Source: Euonymus europaeus (Eukaryota > Streptophyta > Magnoliopsida > Celastrales > Celastraceae). From it: 64,000 nt of DNA. This document shows positions 59,220 to 64,000 of the stretch, one piece after another. Position 1 is the first letter of the stretch, and every line of letters begins with the position of its first letter. A model generated the notes under the pieces. It saw only the letters and a program-made list of their open reading frames with translations, did no database searches and was not told the origin of the DNA. The position numbers and the translations under genes were made by a program. The stretch lies in the NCBI GenBank assembly GCA_963580455.1, contig OY756972.1, positions 6,587,001-6,651,000 on the forward strand. Reading direction: 5' to 3'.

Positions 59220-62200
59220 TTAAAATTGGGTGTTTTCGCGTTCTGTTGGAGAACCGGGAACAAATGGAACAAAACCCCGGCCACCAAATACCGGACGCAT
59301 AAAGGCATTGTCAAACTTACGCCAATAATAATGAACTGTGTGGGTGGGGGTGGTCAGGAGTGCACGCAAACTGCTTGGACGGGGGCAGTTACTCCCACCA
59401 AAATCTCCAAGTGAGTCCACGGACTCCTGCCCGCCTTCAAGGAGTGGTACTGTGAATGATTTTGGAGTAGATGGATCTGACAATACCATACTAGTTGTAT
59501 GCTTTGGTTGAGGCAGTAAGAACCTTATAAGAGGTTTCGTCAACAATCCAAAAACCTGAGTGCAACCAAACATTTTAAGAGAGATTGGTATTAAATATGT
59601 AAAAAGGAGATATTTGTACATAATGAAATTCAGCACCTCAAAAGAGGAATTCTGTTTTCTTTTCTTTTTAGCAGTAACAAATGAAATGTAATAGAAAGGC
59701 ACCCAAGTACAAAAAGTATTAGAGACTGGTTCTGAAATTTTGAACACGTAATATTTTCATGCAATTTACAATAAAAAACAGTACCAGCTTAATGACAGAA
59801 ACAGCCAATCTTTCATGAGTTGATATGGGTTCTCAAGGCCATCAAAGGCCCCAAATTCTTCTCCAGCGGGTCCAAATATGGCAAGACCGCAACAGGGATG
59901 AAAGTATATTTTAATTTGAACCATTTAATAAATGTAACTTAAAGAACATTATTATCATCATTTTAGAGGAATTTTAATGCAACCAAGGAAATTCCCCAGC
60001 TAACTGCAGATCAGCAAACTAAGTCTCAAAAAAGGATTGCTTACTAATACTTCCCATGAATTCTATAATCACTATGACCTTTATTATTCCAAGTCAACTT
60101 CCTTCTCAAAAATATTTGAGATCCATCCATTCAATGTCGAAAAAAGCTCCCACAAAAAGTAAGAATGCTAAATAGATTTTATATTTACATGGTAGACCAA
60201 CACTAGAGTATGCAGTTTGTGATTACTCACTAGTCAAGATAGAAAAGAAATCTTACCACTGTGCTGAAAAGAACAACAGTAATGGTGCTCGTGATCATGA
60301 TTGCATTTGCGCGCAATTGAGTGTGCCCTGACCGAGTGAACTGCATATAAAAAGAGTAAAATTTAAGCAAACTGTATCATTTCTCTCTCTCCCACCCTCC
60401 TCTTGCATATCATCAAGCCGATTTGGGCTGGTCTCAACATAAAATAACAGGGAAGGTAAATACTATATCTGTTTTTCTACACAGCTTCAATCCCATAACC
60501 CTTCATATGAATAGCCCCAAAGAAAAGACCCTAGTCATATTTTACCTGATTGTATGCAAGCGCCATAGACACAGCACCTCTCATTAGACCAGCCCACCAT
60601 ATAACAACCTAACAATGAAAAATGCAGGTTGGTCAATCCAATACTCTGAACGAAAACAAGGTAATGACATCACAGAAACAATTTTCTTGCCTGTTGCTTG
60701 AGGCTAATTTTGTCATTTGGTGACTTCTTTGCCAAGTTCGATAAAAAGGATAGGGGGAAGACAAAAGCTGCTCTTCCAGCCATAACCAGAGCTAGTAATA
60801 CTGAACTCACTGCAACTGAAGTTCCAGGGCTACAGTACCAAAATATAATCCACAAGAAAAAACAATAGATTCAATTAACCAGGGTTCTTGTTTTAGTGAT
60901 TCAGGTGAAATATACAAACAAGGCTAAATACATCAAAAACTATCACTGTCAAGTGTCAATAAATTTGACCATACCTATCACTAACAAATCTCCACTTCTC
61001 AATGTCCAAGGCATCCATACCAACATAAAGGAAGATGAATATCTCAGCAACGAATGACAAAGTCGCGAAGGCGTGCCTGTGATAATTTGGCAACAATACA
61101 AAGCATCAACCACATGACAACCAGTGGTCCAGTGATAAAAAAAAACATACATGGCCATTAACTTTCAAGTTTTGATGGCCAAAAGAAAGTTATTGAAGAC
61201 GACGTACTTTGTAGTGATTCTTGAGCTTTCTGTCACATTGTGCCAGGTATAATGGGACATAACAATCCCACAGAAAAATACGGTGAGAATACCACTCAGA
61301 TAAAAGAGCTGAAAGACATGATGAATTTTGAGATTAGATGACGAACAACTACCAGGTGTAAGTGAATTTCAGAATAAAATACTAAATCAGGGTCTTAGTG
61401 AAAAAGTCTCTAAAGCTAAAGTGGAATCTTACTTCTGCCAGCATATATGAAAGATATGCCATAAGCATCATAAGAGCAACCTCACGATCTGTTGAGTGCC
61501 TGAGCCACATCAATCATCAGTTAGTCAGTGCCATTTTTAACCCTGTATTGCTCTGATGGAGCATATATTTTGAATATATTAAACAAATAAATTTCGAAAT
61601 GTTGACGAACTATAATCAAATTTGGGGTTACAGTCAAATATTCAAATCACATCTTATAACTAACTACTGCGAAAAGTAGACTTAAGAACACCACCTACAA
61701 AAGGCAAAAAGGTTAACACCTAAAATTCTCAAATGATCAAAGAAGGCATCATTAGCTCTTATTTGAATTTTCGTAAAGGTTTCTCCAAGTCAATCACATA
61801 TCAAACAAATATATCACACTTTTGCAGCCCATTTTAATTTGGGAGTTCATCTAGTTCAATGTGGTAATTTTTAATGTTTTCAAATGTGTGATAAAAAGTA
61901 ATAAACTAAGTGAAATTCAAAATCCAGCTCCTGTCAAAGACAAACCTGCCAAAGTACAGCTTCTTGATAATGAAAGCACTAAGCAGCCCAGCCTGCAGTG
62001 GCAAAGAACCCAATGCATTACTCACAGAACAAGGGAAGCATAAAAACATCCATGTGTCTATGCTTCTGCGCGAGCATAAGAAAAGAGTGTTCGTGTATGA
62101 TGCTTTGTGTGCATACACGGACACGTGCGAGATAGAGAGAAGGTGAGGGGGAGACTTACTAGTGCTCCTAGCATAGTGCTGGTGATAAATAAATAGAAAA

Positions 62201-63886
62201 AGCTTCCAATGAACTGCAGTGCACTTTCAGTATTAACATTACTGAGGTCAAAGCTCTGGATGGCATTGAAAAGCACCACTGATGTAGCATCATTTACAAC
62301 ACCCTCCCCAAAAACCAGACTGTAGAGTAAAGGTGTCTCGTCTTGATTAAGCACCTGCATCATCAGAAGGACCAATTCTCAGATTCCACTGTATTATCTC
62401 TATGAAACTTCCCAAATTTCAGAAATTTAATATGTATCAGACCTGCAATGTGCAAACAGAATCCGTTGCAGCAAAGATTGCACCGATTGCTGAAAATCGT
62501 ACCTAAACCTGGTGAGCTCCAGAAAACAAAAGAAAAAATGCTGGCAAAGAAGGTATGAGAAGGCAATACCTAGATAATCAGCTATATCCAGCGAACCAAT
62601 ATCCATTTTTTCGAAGAACTGTATAACACCTGCATGATATCAGATTTAAATCCATGAAACGCAAATTAATCTTTTACTTGGAAAAGATGATGGGTTGAAC
62701 ACGGTAATGAAATCAGGGGACAGCATTCATCTTCTCCACAAGCCAACCCAATCGAGTTACAGATACAATATTAATCATCTCGGAGGTTTCTGTAGTAGCA
62801 TAATGTTTCATGACACAAAAAGCATTGGCATACAAGGTTTGCACCCATAAAATCAGTTAATATGAAGCCATATCATTTTGATAAAGAAAGAAGAAAAAAA
62901 ATAGACCCAACTTATTTTCTTCCCGTGCTTTCCTTTCGAAATTGTATTTAGGTAAGGTGAGTAAACCACTGCATTTTAAGCTTATTTGAAAAATGATGAT
63001 ACCCAAAAAATATGTATCTGACTTTTTATTTTTTTTGTTTACATTTTGAGGATGAAGAATCAATACTACAGAGTACTCATGTAATGTATGAACGGATGAA
63101 TGTACGTACTAGGTTAGCACCGAGCATTATATAATATACAGTAATTATTCTTCCTTGCTAGAGGATTATTATGAAAAATCTACCACATTACTTTCCTAAT
63201 TAAAATATTTCCACGATAAGAAAGAAAAAACATTTGTTATCTATTACACATTTTACTCTATCAATTTCCAATTTCAATTCTTATTGGCATTGTGTTTGCA
63301 ATTGTGGCCCCCAACCCTCGTTTCTCTGGGGATGCAAGGATTCTAAACCTCGCCTTGAAGGCAGGATGGTGAGTTGCCAACCACTTGGATTGCTGGTCTC
63401 CTTAAATGAAATAATCAATTATCTGGATAATATCAAAAATTCATTCACCAGCTAAAAAGTTGTCTTCATTTCTATTTCTAGCCTTGCAGCAAAGTTGGCA
63501 TAGCTTTCGGATTTTTTCACAAAGTTATGATTTAATTGTTCGAGGAAGAGGTAAAATAAAAGGAGTGGATGGCCAATGCCGCAGAAGCAAGAGGAAATCC
63601 ATTTTGTAGGAAGATTTGGCAACTAGAATCGGCCTGGGATTACTTGGAAAGGGAAGACTCCATGCTATCATGTTGTTCCGTCCATCAATAAAACACAGTA
63701 GGATTTACTCAAGGATTTTGAAGCGATATCAAGGTTGACTCAGCCACAAGACAGTTAGATTAATTCAAGTACTCTAGTAATCATATACCTGCTGAGATGA
63801 TACTACAGGATATCAATGTACCAATAGCACCAAACAGCATGATAGTGATGAAGTTACGAAAAAACTGCTTCTTTTTCACTTGAAAC
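59220..63886 (-). CDS. NHX: vacuolar Na+(K+)/H+ antiporter, NHX class I-like (5' end beyond the window)
   Basis: Exons in order: 63886-63789, 62629-62570, 62489-62443, 62354-62160, 61992-61946, 61499-61433, 61308-61208, 61076-60975, 60829-60691 (GC donor), 60608-60546, 60340-60257, 59555-59220 (TAA). All phases agree. Landmarks: FQVKKKQFFRNFITIMLFGA, AIFAATDSVCTLQ, FGEGVVNDATSVVLFNAIQS, KLYFGRHSTDREVALMMLMA, FFCGIVMSHYTWHNVTE, FLYVGMDALDIEKW, GRAAFVFPLSFLSN, GLMRGAVSMALAYNQ, ANAIMITSTITVVLF and the C-terminal FMRPVFGGRGFVPFVPGSPT. The ND pair of the transport site is present (VVNDATS). NHX1-4 proteins exchange Na+ or K+ for H+ at the tonoplast, setting vacuolar pH, ion storage and salt tolerance. 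The first exon(s), with the amiloride-site LLPPI motif, lie beyond 64000. The copy looks functional. Confidence 0.95.
62630..63788 (-). other. large NHX intron without recognised content
   Basis: 1.16 kb between the FQVKKK and IQFFEKMDIG exons. AT-rich; the small plus-strand open frame at 63234-63455 has no recognised domain. Confidence 0.5.
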
Positions 63887-64000
63887 CTGCACTCAAGAAA
63901 AATAGTAAATGATGCTTAGAGAAGACAGTTATTCAAAATATTTCAACTATATTCTTGATATGATGAAAGTTAAATCTTCAATAAAGAAACTAAAAAGTAC

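Noticed and set aside
1..64000. CRISPR arrays, bacterial operons, organellar or viral inserts
   Set aside because: Spliced plant genes and plant transposons throughout; the tandem repeats seen lack spacers, and no plastid or mitochondrial gene was recognised.

Overview
This is a stretch of nuclear DNA from a flowering plant, almost certainly a eudicot. The base composition is AT-rich, the genes are split by GT-AG introns (two GC-AG introns were also found), and the families are plant ones: a stomatal-cytokinesis coiled-coil protein, a TPRA40/CAND membrane protein, a vacuolar NHX antiporter and a 4-coumarate:CoA ligase fragment. About two thirds of the window is transposon-derived. I saw no rRNA, tRNA or CRISPR array, and species-level assignment is not possible by eye.

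Layout. 1-480: truncated 4CL-like fragment. 1134-14254 (minus): long SCD2-like gene whose exons can be joined with no frame break. It carries four extra, diverged copies of the 3' half of its first coding exon, and it lacks the usual last exon(s). A 618-bp deleted Copia element with a perfect 5-bp target duplication sits in one of its introns. 14723-18254: a complete Mutator-like element (MULE) with long inverted repeats, a 9-bp target duplication and a decayed MuDR transposase, inserted about 460 bp upstream of the SCD2-like start codon. 18594-24460: a second MULE-type unit with a broken FAR1/FRS-type transposase gene facing a convergent DUF1985-like gene, interrupted by an LTR-like insertion. 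24879-34219: a complete CACTA (En/Spm) element (9.3 kb, TSD ATT) with decayed TNP2 and Ptta/TNP1-like genes and candidate host-derived exons. 34510-46310: an L1-type LINE remnant split by a 7.2-kb non-autonomous LTR element (37323-44523, TSD ACTTG). 46540-48700: a second LINE scrap and a decayed hAT transposase. 50085-51287: probable solo LTR. 53400-54580: a minisatellite with higher-order structure.

55441-58284 (plus): TPRA40/CAND2-like seven-transmembrane gene, six exons, with a single-base deletion in exon 5 that truncates it. 59220-63886 (minus, continuing past the window): vacuolar Na+(K+)/H+ antiporter of the NHX class, apparently intact in the twelve exons seen.

The host genes do not form a pathway together; they are ordinary islands in a repeat-rich region. 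The most unusual single observation is the phase-0 tandem exon array in the SCD2-like gene, which could create a family of splice isoforms or mark decay of this copy.
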